From positions 22,432-28,353 of the forward strand of contig CAYVLI010000005.1 in NCBI GenBank assembly GCA_964452105.1: a stretch of 5,922 nucleotides of DNA, read 5' to 3'. Shown here in pieces: positions 1-5,922 of the stretch. The notes under the pieces are model-generated. The model did no database searches. It was given only the letters and a program-made list of their open reading frames with translations, and was not told the DNA's origin. A program made the translations under genes and the position numbers. This DNA comes from CAYVLI01 sp964452105 [NCBI: uncultured Nitrospinota bacterium]. Its GTDB lineage: Bacteria; JAUXIQ01. Position 1 is the stretch's first letter, and every line of letters starts with the position of its first letter.

Positions 1-320
1 AAAACCAGGGCAACCTGGCCCGGGCCGCCGTCGAGATGGCCAAGGACTGGCGTACAGACCGCATACTCAGAAGGCTGGAGGCGCTGTTGGCAGTAGCCGA
101 CAAGGAATACATGCTGATCCTTTCAGGCACCGGAGACGTCATAGAGCCGGACCAGGGTGTGATAGGAATAGGCTCAGGCGGCGGCTTCGCCCAGGCAGCG
201 GCCACCGCATTGCTGAACCATTCAGACCTTGACGCCCGTCAGATAGTAGAGGAAGCCATGCTCATAGCGGCTTCCCTCTGCGTGTACACCAATGAAAACA
301 TAACCATAGAGGAACTTTAA
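1..320 (+). CDS. hslV: HslV (ClpQ) peptidase subunit of the HslVU protease, 3' part only
   Basis: The frame is open from base 3 (first full codon) to the TAA at 318-320 and gives 105 residues, beginning [20 protein letters not shown]. That is the family's conserved middle, followed by [12 protein letters not shown], the GIGSGG loop (fragment residues 55-60) and the end [10 protein letters not shown]. HslV is a proteasome-beta-like threonine peptidase that forms a double hexamer in the cytoplasm and degrades proteins unfolded and fed in by HslU. Full-length HslV is about 175 residues, so roughly 70 N-terminal residues, including the catalytic N-terminal Thr, lie left of the window and cannot be checked. 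An in-frame ATG at 36 is internal, because the homology continues upstream of it. The end lacks the short extra tail of the E. coli protein, as in many non-enterobacterial HslVs. hslU follows after 24 bases, so co-transcription is very likely. The identification is secure; the start is outside the window. Confidence 0.97.
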   Translation, partial: NQGNLARAAVEMAKDWRTDRILRRLEALLAVADKEYMLILSGTGDVIEPDQGVIGIGSGGGFAQAAATALLNHSDLDARQIVEEAMLIAASLCVYTNENITIEEL

Positions 321-344
321 CCCAGAGGGACCACAGATAAAATT

Positions 345-1718
345 ATGGAACAGTTGACGCCGAAACAGATCGTAAAAGCACTTGATAAGTATATAATCGG
401 CCAGGACAAGGCCAAGCGTTCGGTGGCCACCGCCCTTCGAAACAGGTGGCGCAGGCAGCAGTTGCCGCCAGAGCTAAAAGACGAGGTGGCTCCAAAAAAC
501 ATAATAATGATAGGCCCGACAGGAGTGGGCAAAACCGAGATAGCCCGCCGCCTCGCCTCGTTGGCCAGATCCCCTTTTCTCAAAGTGGAAGCCACAAAGT
601 TCACCGAAGTGGGCTACGTGGGTCGGGACGTAGAATCCATGATAAGAGACCTGACCGAGATTTCCAGGAACATGGTCCACAAGGAGATGACCGACCAGGT
701 CAAGGAAAAAGCCAGGGTCATGGCTGAAGAGAAAGTCCTCGACCTGCTCATACCTGCTCCCCCCGTCCACAGAAGGGAATTCGGCGTTCATGTCGATAAC
801 GAAGAGGCGCCCGGAGAAGAAGAGACCAGAGATAGCCACCAGGCCACCAGAGAAAAATTCCGACGATATCTCAGAGAAGGCAAGCTCGACAACAGGCAGG
901 TGGAACTGGAGGTGCCGGAGCGCTCCTTCCCCATGATAGAGGTCATTAGCGGAGCCGGAGTGGAAGACATAGACATCAACCTCAAAGATATGCTGGGCGG
1001 CATATTCCCTCAGCGCAAGAAGCAGCGCAAAGTTAACGTTCCGGAAGCGCTCGAAATCCTCACCGCCGAGGAAGCCAACAAACTCATCGACATGGACAAG
1101 GTCAACAAGGAAGCCATAGATCGCCTGGAACAATCCGGCATCATATTTCTGGACGAACTGGACAAGATAACCGGAAGGGAAACGGTAGCCGGACCGGACG
1201 TGTCCCGCGAAGGCGTACAGCGTGACCTCCTGCCCATCGTGGAAGGCTCCACGGTGGTGACCAAATACGGCATGGTCAAGACGGATCATATACTGTTCAT
1301 CGCCGCGGGCGCCTTCCACGCCTCCAAACCCTCTGACCTCATACCCGAGATGCAGGGGAGGTTCCCCATACGCGTGGAACTGGGCCCCCTGGGTAAGGAA
1401 GAGTTTATAAAGATTCTCACCGAGCCCGAGAACGCTCTCATCAAGCAGTATATAGCGCTGATGAAAACAGAAAACATCCAACTTGACTTCACCCAGGACG
1501 CCCTCGAGGAGATTGCCTCACTGGCCGAATTGGTCAATAACCGCACCGAAAACATCGGCGCCAGGCGTCTGCATACCATCATGGAAAAGCTTCTGGACGA
1601 CATATCATTCGAAGCGCCCGACTACGACGAGACGGAAATAACCATAGACTCAGCCTACGTCATGGAAAAGCTGGAAGACATCGTGAAAGACGTGGACCTG
1701 AGCCGCTACATTTTATAA
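345..1718 (+). CDS. hslU: HslU (ClpY) AAA+ unfoldase of the HslVU protease
   Basis: This is the ATP-dependent hexameric unfoldase that recognises, unfolds and translocates substrates into HslV in the cytoplasm. The 457-residue protein is slightly longer than E. coli HslU (443). Visible motifs: N-terminal [16 protein letters not shown] (5-20), Walker A GPTGVGKT (57-64), the substrate-gripping pore loop GYVG (90-93), Walker B IIFLDELD (266-273), a sensor-1 region IAAGAFH (319-325), the GRF arginine-finger segment (338-340), sensor 2 GARRLH (405-410) and the C-terminal tail DLSRYIL (451-457), which in this family inserts between HslV subunits and activates them. The inserted I domain lies about 110-240 and has an acidic stretch near 152-161, in a part that varies across the family. 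The start fits the family N-terminus; a purine-rich AGAGGGA (324-330) lies 14 bases upstream, which is distant for a ribosome binding site. No key residue is missing. A second unit, argB, starts 64 bases downstream with no clear terminator between. Confidence 0.98.
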   Translation: MEQLTPKQIVKALDKYIIGQDKAKRSVATALRNRWRRQQLPPELKDEVAPKNIIMIGPTGVGKTEIARRLASLARSPFLKVEATKFTEVGYVGRDVESMIRDLTEISRNMVHKEMTDQVKEKARVMAEEKVLDLLIPAPPVHRREFGVHVDNEEAPGEEETRDSHQATREKFRRYLREGKLDNRQVELEVPERSFPMIEVISGAGVEDIDINLKDMLGGIFPQRKKQRKVNVPEALEILTAEEANKLIDMDKVNKEAIDRLEQSGIIFLDELDKITGRETVAGPDVSREGVQRDLLPIVEGSTVVTKYGMVKTDHILFIAAGAFHASKPSDLIPEMQGRFPIRVELGPLGKEEFIKILTEPENALIKQYIALMKTENIQLDFTQDALEEIASLAELVNNRTENIGARRLHTIMEKLLDDISFEAPDYDETEITIDSAYVMEKLEDIVKDVDLSRYIL

Positions 1719-1782
1719 CATTACGGCGCGCGCTAAGAGTAAACACGCACGGCATAACCCGCGCCATGAGTCCTGAACCGCT

Positions 1783-2652
1783 ATGGAAAAATTGATCGAA
1801 AAAGCAAAAATACTCATCGAGGCACTGCCTTACATCCGCTCTTTCTTCGGAAAGACTTTCGTAGTCAAGTACGGCGGCGCGGCCATGTTAGACGAGAGCC
1901 TCAAGAGGGACTTCGCACTCGACGTAATACTCATGCGGTACGTGGGCATCAACCCTGTTATAGTGCACGGCGGCGGGCCTCAGGTAGGCGAGATGATGAA
2001 GAAGCTGGGGAAGAAATCGGTGTTCGTCAACGGGATGCGCGTTACAGATCCCGAAACCATGGAAATCGTCGAGATGGTCCTGATGGGCAGGATAAACAAG
2101 GAGATAGTGGCCCTGATAAACCAGAACGGAGGCCGGGCGGTTGGCCTGTGCGGCAAGGACGGGGGGCTTATCAGAACCTCCAAATTGACCGTACCGCCCG
2201 AACCAGGAAAAGAGCCTGTGGATATGGGCCTGGTGGGAAAGGTGGACTACGTTAACCCAGGCATAATCAGGGTGCTGGAGCAAAACGGTTTCATCCCCCT
2301 CATAGCGCCAATCGGCATAGGCGGAGAAGGGGAATCCTACAACATAAACGCAGACCTGGCTGCCGAAGCCATAGCCTCCGCCCTCAAAGCCGAGAAGCTC
2401 ATCTTCATGACGGACGTGCCCGGCATACAGGATGAAGACGGTAAACTCCTTCCCACACTGACGAAGGAACAGGCCGACGAACTCACCCGAACCGGCGTTA
2501 TATCCGGCGGCATGCTCCCCAAGGTCGGCGCCTGCCTCAGCGCCCTCGAGAACAACGTGGTCAAGACCCACATCATAGACGGCAGGGTCAACCATGCCCT
2601 CATCCTGGAAATATTCACGGACAAGGGCATAGGCACACAGATACTTCCCTGA
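1783..2652 (+). CDS. argB: Acetylglutamate kinase (NAGK), long arginine-inhibited type
   Basis: ArgB phosphorylates N-acetyl-L-glutamate with ATP, the second step of arginine synthesis. The 289-residue protein is an amino-acid kinase family member: VKYGGAAM (28-35, Lys29 for phosphoryl transfer), HGGGPQ (62-67), NGMRVTD (83-89, Arg86 for the acetylglutamate), CGKDGGLI (123-130), NINADLAAEAIA (187-198), LIFMTDVPGI (206-215) and GGMLPK (242-247, Lys247). Relative to the 258-residue E. coli enzyme it has an extra N-terminal helix (about 1-22, KAKILIEALPYIRSFFGKTF) and the C-terminal HALILEIFTDKGIGTQI (271-287). Both are traits of hexameric, arginine-inhibited kinases such as those of Thermotoga and Pseudomonas, so feedback inhibition is inferred. 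An in-frame stop at 1774-1776 makes ATG 1783 the first possible ATG. No ribosome binding site is evident, so translation may depend on upstream hslU or be leaderless-like. It sits 64 bases after hslU and 164 before argD; argC and argJ are not in view. Confidence 0.97.
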   Translation: MEKLIEKAKILIEALPYIRSFFGKTFVVKYGGAAMLDESLKRDFALDVILMRYVGINPVIVHGGGPQVGEMMKKLGKKSVFVNGMRVTDPETMEIVEMVLMGRINKEIVALINQNGGRAVGLCGKDGGLIRTSKLTVPPEPGKEPVDMGLVGKVDYVNPGIIRVLEQNGFIPLIAPIGIGGEGESYNINADLAAEAIASALKAEKLIFMTDVPGIQDEDGKLLPTLTKEQADELTRTGVISGGMLPKVGACLSALENNVVKTHIIDGRVNHALILEIFTDKGIGTQILP

Positions 2653-2737
2653 CCGGGCGCCCTTCCCATCCTCATATCTTTTTTCTATTCATGACGACCA
2701 ATCCGCCGATAAAAATGTGGTAACCGATTCGAGTCTC

Positions 2738-2746
2738 TGATATTAT
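2738..2746 (+). promoter_or_regulatory. Candidate extended -10 promoter for argD-argG
   Basis: TGATATTAT is a TGn extension followed by TATTAT, five of six matches to TATAAT. It lies about 70 bases upstream of the argD start in the only sizeable gap of the window, which is more AT-rich than the genes around it. No good -35 is visible: TGGTAA at 2718-2723, 17 bases upstream, matches TTGACA at only three positions, which an extended -10 can tolerate. Transcription would begin near 2753, leaving an untranslated leader of about 64 bases. This is a pattern judged by eye, so a chance match is possible. Confidence 0.4.
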
Positions 2747-2760
2747 GTTGTACCCGGAGT

Positions 2761-2774
2761 GAGATGCTTATCTC
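2761..2774 (+). repeat. Short dyad in the argD leader
   Basis: GAGATgcttATCTC is a perfect 5-base inverted repeat around a 4-base loop. An outer GTGA (2759-2762) and TCAC (2777-2780) overlap its edges, so the region from 2759 to 2780 is loosely palindromic. It lies just downstream of the candidate start of transcription and could be a small RNA hairpin or an operator half-site pair. It does not resemble the ARG-box consensus I know (AT-rich TGAAT/ATTCA halves). The stem is short, so chance is a real alternative. Confidence 0.25.
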
Positions 2775-2805
2775 TATCACAACCCTTCATCATCAATACA
2801 AATCC

Positions 2806-2810
2806 GGGGG
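2806..2810 (+). promoter_or_regulatory. Probable ribosome binding site of argD
   Basis: A GGGGG run ends six bases before ATG 2817, at the right distance for a Shine-Dalgarno site but with a weaker match than GGAGG. It supports 2817 as the argD start, which also agrees with the family N-terminus. Confidence 0.45.
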
Positions 2811-2816
2811 TCTCGC

Positions 2817-4007
2817 ATGGATACCCAAAAACTCATAGAAACAGGCAACAAGGTTATATGTCCTACATACGGTCGTTTCCCGATAGTTCTGGTAAGGGGC
2901 GAAGGATGCAGGGTATGGGACTCAGATGGAAAGATGTACTACGACTTCGTGAGCGGCCTGGCCGTGAACAACCTGGGCCACTGCCACCCCCGGGTGGTGG
3001 AAGCCATCCGCAGACAGGCAGGAGAGCTGATTCACGTGTCCAATCTCTACCACATCAAGCCCCAGATCGAATTGGCCGGGATACTCACGGACAACTCTTT
3101 TGCGGATCGCGCATTCTTCTGCAATAGCGGCGCCGAGGCCAACGAAGCAGCCATCAAACTCGCTCGAAAATATGCCAAGGATAATATCGACCAGGGGAAG
3201 TACGAGATAATAACCATGAATATGTCCTTTCACGGCCGTACCATGGCAACCATAACGGCCACGGGGCAGGAAAAATTCCACAAGGGCTTCGAGCCGATGC
3301 TCCCCGGCTTCAAGTACGTGCCCTTCAACGACGTGAAAGCGGTTGAAGAAGCAGTAACTCCCGAGACCTGCGCCGTCATGGTCGAACCCATCCAGGGAGA
3401 AGGCGGCGTCAACGTCCCCTCTGAGGATTACCTCGCACGGCTGCGAACACTCTGCAATGAACAGCGTTTACTCCTCATTTTCGACGAGGTGCAGACCGGC
3501 ATCGGCAGGACAGGAGAACTCTTCTGCTATCAGAACTACGGCGTCAGCCCCGACATAATGACCCTGGCCAAATCCCTTGCAGGGGGGACAGCCGTGGGAG
3601 CGATGCTCGCCCGGGAAGAAGTGGCCGCATCCTTCGGGCCCGGCACCCACGCCTCCACCTTCGGCGGGAACCCGCTGGCCGCTGCGGCCGGAGTTGCTGC
3701 AGTGAGCGCGGTCATAGAAGAAAATATGCTGGAAAACTGTCGTGAGGTAGGAACCTATCTCATGGGCGAACTGGAAGATTTCAAGAGCCAGTACGGTTTC
3801 ATCAAAGAAGTAAGGGGAAAAGGCCTGCTCATAGGAATGGAGATAGATTTCGAAGGGGCGGACATAGTCAAAGAATGTATGGCCGGAGGCTTCCTGATTA
3901 ACTGCACGATGGGCAACGTACTCAGGCTCCTTCCACCCCTTATCGTGACAATAGATGAGGCCGACAAGGCGCTGAATTGCCTCAAAGAAGTATTCGAGAA
4001 GTATTAA
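2817..4007 (+). CDS. argD: Acetylornithine aminotransferase
   Basis: ArgD is a class III PLP-dependent transaminase that converts N-acetylglutamate 5-semialdehyde and glutamate to N-acetylornithine and 2-oxoglutarate; family members often also serve in lysine synthesis as succinyldiaminopimelate transaminase. The 396 residues match the usual length. Visible motifs: DFVSGLAVNNLGHCHP (43-58), SGAEANEAAIK (104-114, phosphate cup), SFHGRT (137-142), VEPIQGEGG (189-197), FDEVQTGIGRTG (222-233, Asp223 at the PLP ring nitrogen), TLAKSLAGG (249-257, Lys252 forming the Schiff base), HASTFGGNPLA (278-288) and LRLLPPLIV (369-377, Arg370 for the substrate carboxylate). The wording is closest to ArgD rather than to GABA or ornithine transaminases. 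It has a 164-base upstream gap with a possible promoter, and argG follows after 32 bases, so argD and argG probably share a transcript. In related clusters argF often lies between them; there is no room for it here. All key residues are present. Confidence 0.95.
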   Translation: MDTQKLIETGNKVICPTYGRFPIVLVRGEGCRVWDSDGKMYYDFVSGLAVNNLGHCHPRVVEAIRRQAGELIHVSNLYHIKPQIELAGILTDNSFADRAFFCNSGAEANEAAIKLARKYAKDNIDQGKYEIITMNMSFHGRTMATITATGQEKFHKGFEPMLPGFKYVPFNDVKAVEEAVTPETCAVMVEPIQGEGGVNVPSEDYLARLRTLCNEQRLLLIFDEVQTGIGRTGELFCYQNYGVSPDIMTLAKSLAGGTAVGAMLAREEVAASFGPGTHASTFGGNPLAAAAGVAAVSAVIEENMLENCREVGTYLMGELEDFKSQYGFIKEVRGKGLLIGMEIDFEGADIVKECMAGGFLINCTMGNVLRLLPPLIVTIDEADKALNCLKEVFEKY

Positions 4008-4039
4008 TCCGGATTTTTCGTATCCTTCAAAAAACATAG

Positions 4040-5266
4040 ATGGAAAGGGAAGATAAAGTGGTTGACAAGGTTAAAAAGATAGTGCTGGCCTATTCCGGAG
4101 GGTTGGATACCTCGGTAATCCTCAAATGGCTGCTCGATGAATACGACAACTGCCCGATTGTTGCTTTTACCGCCGATCTCGGCCAGGGCGAAGACCTGTC
4201 CGGAGTCGAAAACAGGGCCCTCGAAGTCGGTGCACAGAAGGCTTACGTAATGGACCTGCGGGAAGAGTTCGTCAAAGATTATGTGTTCCCCATGCTCAGG
4301 GCCAACGCAGTGTACCAGGGCCACTACCTGCTGGGCACCTCCATAGCCAGGCCCCTCATCGCCAAAAAACAGATGGAGATAGCCGCCGAGGAAAAAGCAG
4401 ACGCCGTCTCGCACGGGGCCACGGGCAAGGGAAACGACCAGGTGCGCTTCGAGCTTACCTATTACAGCATAGACCCCTCCATAAAGGTAATAGCACCCTG
4501 GCGCCGGTGGCAGCTTAACTCTCGGGAATCCCTCATGGAATATGCAGAGGCCAAGGGGCTCTGGGTGCCGGTCACCAGGGACAAGCCCTACAGCATGGAC
4601 CGCAACCTCTTCCACATGAGCTTCGAAGGCGGCATTCTGGAAAACCCTTGGCTGGAGCCGGACGAGGATATGTTCATCCTCACCAGCTCACCCGAAAAAG
4701 CGCCCGATAAACCCACCTATATAGAGATAGAATATCAGGACGGGAACCCCGTGGCCGTGGACGGAAAGCCCATGTCGCCCGCACAACTGCTCGAACACCT
4801 GAACCGGTTGGGAGGCGAAAACGGCATAGGCCGGGTGGACATGGTCGAGGACAGATACGTGGGTATGAAATCCCACGGCGTTTACGAAACCCCCGGCGGC
4901 ACCATCCTCCATGTAGCCCACAGAGCCGTGGAATCCATCACCATGGACCGGGAAGTCATGAACATCCGCGACTCGCTCATATCCCGCTACTCGCAATCCA
5001 TATACAACGGGTTCTGGTTCTCTCCGGAGCGCGATATGCTGCAGGCCTGCATAGACGAATCGCAAAAAGGCGTCACCGGCGCCGCGCGCCTGAAGCTCTA
5101 CAAGGGCAACTGCATACTGGTAGGCCGTAAATCCGAATTCAGCCTGTACAGCGACCAGTTCGCTACCTTTGAAGCGGACAAGGTCTATTCTCAGAAGGAC
5201 GCCGATGGATTCATCAGTTTGAACGCCCTGCGACTCAAGATTCGCGCAATGCGTGAGGGCAGATAA
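4040..5266 (+). CDS. argG: Argininosuccinate synthase
   Basis: ArgG joins citrulline and aspartate with ATP to give argininosuccinate, the penultimate step of arginine synthesis, in the cytoplasm as a tetramer. The 408-residue reading has the N-terminal PP-loop AYSGGLDTS (17-25), [12 protein letters not shown] (98-109), [15 protein letters not shown] (124-138), APWRRW (152-157), [15 protein letters not shown] (193-207) and YETPGGTIL (282-290), the pattern of the roughly 400-residue bacterial type. The start is uncertain. ATG 4040 has no Shine-Dalgarno sequence in the 32-base gap after argD, whereas GTG 4058 (residue 7) is preceded by AAGGGA at 4045-4050 and would give 402 residues starting [15 protein letters not shown], which fits the family well. 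I give the longer form as the outer limit. argH, the enzyme that uses the product, does not follow; a PHP-domain gene does. No key residue is missing. Confidence 0.97.
   Translation: MEREDKVVDKVKKIVLAYSGGLDTSVILKWLLDEYDNCPIVAFTADLGQGEDLSGVENRALEVGAQKAYVMDLREEFVKDYVFPMLRANAVYQGHYLLGTSIARPLIAKKQMEIAAEEKADAVSHGATGKGNDQVRFELTYYSIDPSIKVIAPWRRWQLNSRESLMEYAEAKGLWVPVTRDKPYSMDRNLFHMSFEGGILENPWLEPDEDMFILTSSPEKAPDKPTYIEIEYQDGNPVAVDGKPMSPAQLLEHLNRLGGENGIGRVDMVEDRYVGMKSHGVYETPGGTILHVAHRAVESITMDREVMNIRDSLISRYSQSIYNGFWFSPERDMLQACIDESQKGVTGAARLKLYKGNCILVGRKSEFSLYSDQFATFEADKVYSQKDADGFISLNALRLKIRAMREGR
4045..4050 (+). promoter_or_regulatory. Possible ribosome binding site for a GTG start of argG
   Basis: AAGGGA lies inside the first codons of the longer argG reading and seven bases before the in-frame GTG at 4058. 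No comparable motif precedes ATG 4040, where the upstream bases read CTTCAAAAAACATAG. This makes GTG 4058 a serious candidate for the true start. Other genes here (argB) also lack a clear site, so absence alone is not decisive. Confidence 0.4.
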
Positions 5267-5334
5267 TTCTCCTCCCGCCGGGTCGGGGCTTGAGTGCATT
5301 AACATCGATGCAAAATCCACACTACAACTTTTAA

Positions 5335-5340
5335 AGAGGA
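5335..5340 (+). promoter_or_regulatory. Ribosome binding site of the PHP-domain gene
   Basis: AGAGGA is the clearest Shine-Dalgarno-like motif in the window, but only two bases separate it from ATG 5343, which is shorter than usual. The coding frame is open further upstream, yet it has no ATG, GTG or TTG codon there after argG, and the PHP motif begins at residue 6, so 5343 remains the best start. Confidence 0.5.
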
Positions 5341-5342
5341 CC

Positions 5343-5922
5343 ATGGGCAGCTTACTGGACCTGCATCTTCATACCAACCGATACTCCCCCTGCAGCCACC
5401 TTTCACCTAAAGCAGCCGCCAGACAAGCCATTAAAATGAAGATAGACGGCATAGTACTCACCGAGCATGACATCCCCTGGAATGCGGGTGAGGTCTCAGA
5501 ATTGTTTGAAAAGACCAGAGCATGGAACTTAAAAATCCTCATAGGGCAGGAACTGCGCGGTTACCTCGAGGATGAAATTACCCAGGCCGATATTCTGGTT
5601 TTCGGATTCTATAGCAAGATAGAAGAAAAACACTCAGTAAAGGAGATAGTGGAGAAGGTCCATGAAGCAGGGGGCGTGGCTCTGGCCGCCCATCCCTATC
5701 GTGAAAAACTTGGCCTGGGCGACGAAGTTTACCATCTCGAACTCGATGGAATAGAAGTGCTCACCCCCAATCACATGATAATCGATACCATGAAAGCAGA
5801 ACGGGCGTGGAAGGAACTTAAAATAGCCGGTATCGGAGGGAGCGACGCTCACAGGAAAAGGGAAGTCGGCAGATACCTCACTCACTTCGAAGATTCCATA
5901 AGGAACGAAGCAGACCTCGTAA
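5343..5922 (+). CDS. PHP-domain metal-dependent phosphoesterase, 5' part
   Basis: The frame from ATG 5343 is open to the window edge and gives 193 residues with no stop. It carries the PHP-fold metal motifs in order: DLHLHT (6-11), the SPCS turn (15-18), LTEHD (39-43), a conserved Glu in IGQE (67-70), AAHPYR (115-120) and GGSDAH (165-170), followed by GRYLTHFED (176-184). These place the putative metal ligands at His8, His10, His42, Glu70, His117, Asp168 and His170. The family hydrolyses phosphate esters with two or three metal ions; the substrate of this small stand-alone subgroup is not known to me. It is shorter and different in wording from histidinol phosphatase, and lacks polymerase domains. 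No signal peptide or membrane segment is seen, so it is probably cytoplasmic. It starts 76 bases after argG without a convincing terminator between, so it may be in the arg transcript. The C-terminus is outside the window, probably only a short distance away. Confidence 0.88.
   Translation, partial: MGSLLDLHLHTNRYSPCSHLSPKAAARQAIKMKIDGIVLTEHDIPWNAGEVSELFEKTRAWNLKILIGQELRGYLEDEITQADILVFGFYSKIEEKHSVKEIVEKVHEAGGVALAAHPYREKLGLGDEVYHLELDGIEVLTPNHMIIDTMKAERAWKELKIAGIGGSDAHRKREVGRYLTHFEDSIRNEADLV

Noticed and set aside
474-1481. Long open frame of 335 codons on the - strand opposite hslU
   Set aside because: It lies entirely antisense to a gene with complete HslU motifs, has no recognisable domain, and arises because TTA, CTA and TCA codons are scarce in the + strand frame. 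The same applies to the antisense frames at 1888-2595, 3468-4037, 4004-4615, 4688-5344 and 5634-5885.
1725-1765. Inverted repeat GGCGCG / CGCGCC between hslU and argB as a terminator
   Set aside because: The stem is only six bases around a 29-base loop and no T run follows.
1766-1795. Nine-codon ORF (MSPEPLWKN) overlapping the argB start, as a possible leader peptide
   Set aside because: It has no arginine codons, no ribosome binding site and no attenuator-like hairpins. ATG and TGA at this spacing are expected by chance.
2623-2685. Possible intrinsic terminator after argB (AAGGGC with GCCCTT, the GGGCGCCC palindrome, then a T run near 2679)
   Set aside because: The stem is weak with a 30-base loop or no loop at all, and the T run is about 15 bases away from it. 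It does not meet the usual hairpin-plus-T pattern.
2759-3127. 122-codon + frame starting with GTG in the argD leader and overlapping argD
   Set aside because: After the argD start it is only an out-of-frame reading of argD, with no family resemblance and no ribosome binding site. I see no reason to treat it as an upstream regulatory ORF.
5274-5312. Small inverted repeats after argG (CCCG/CGGG and TGCAT/ATGCA) as a terminator
   Set aside because: Stems of four and five bases with no following T run are too weak to call.

Overview
The window is an ordinary, densely packed bacterial chromosomal segment with every gene on the + strand. It holds the end of hslV, complete hslU, complete argB, argD and argG, and the first 193 codons of a PHP-domain metal-dependent phosphoesterase gene that runs off the right edge. 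The order hslV-hslU-argB-argD and the close resemblance of HslU, ArgD and ArgG to what I remember of Geobacter-type proteins suggest a member of the former Deltaproteobacteria (Desulfobacterota in the broad sense), possibly an uncultured lineage. This taxonomic guess is from memory of gene order and protein wording, not from a search. Base composition is moderately GC-rich by eye, yet ATA is a very frequent isoleucine codon in all genes, including the last one, so nothing looks recently transferred.

Left part (1-1718): hslV and hslU are 24 bases apart and encode the peptidase and the AAA+ unfoldase of the HslVU (ClpQY) cytoplasmic protease. HslU has every expected motif, including the C-terminal tail that docks into HslV.

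Middle (1783-5266): three arginine biosynthesis genes. ArgB phosphorylates N-acetylglutamate (step 2), ArgD transaminates N-acetylglutamate semialdehyde to N-acetylornithine (step 4), and ArgG condenses citrulline with aspartate (the step before ArgH). argB follows hslU after 64 bases with no terminator visible. A 164-base gap before argD carries a good extended -10 element and a small dyad, so argD-argG may have its own promoter. argF, often between argD and argG in related clusters, and argH, often after argG, are both absent here. ArgB is the long form with the C-terminal signature of arginine-inhibited kinases, so it is the probable feedback point of the pathway.

Right part (5343-5922): a PHP-family protein with its metal-binding motifs but an unknown substrate, 76 bases after argG and possibly co-transcribed with it.

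There is no gene-free stretch longer than 300 bases. I saw no RNA gene, insertion sequence, CRISPR array, att site or convincing intrinsic terminator. I did not find a novel system here; the findings are modest points about gene order, starts and regulation.
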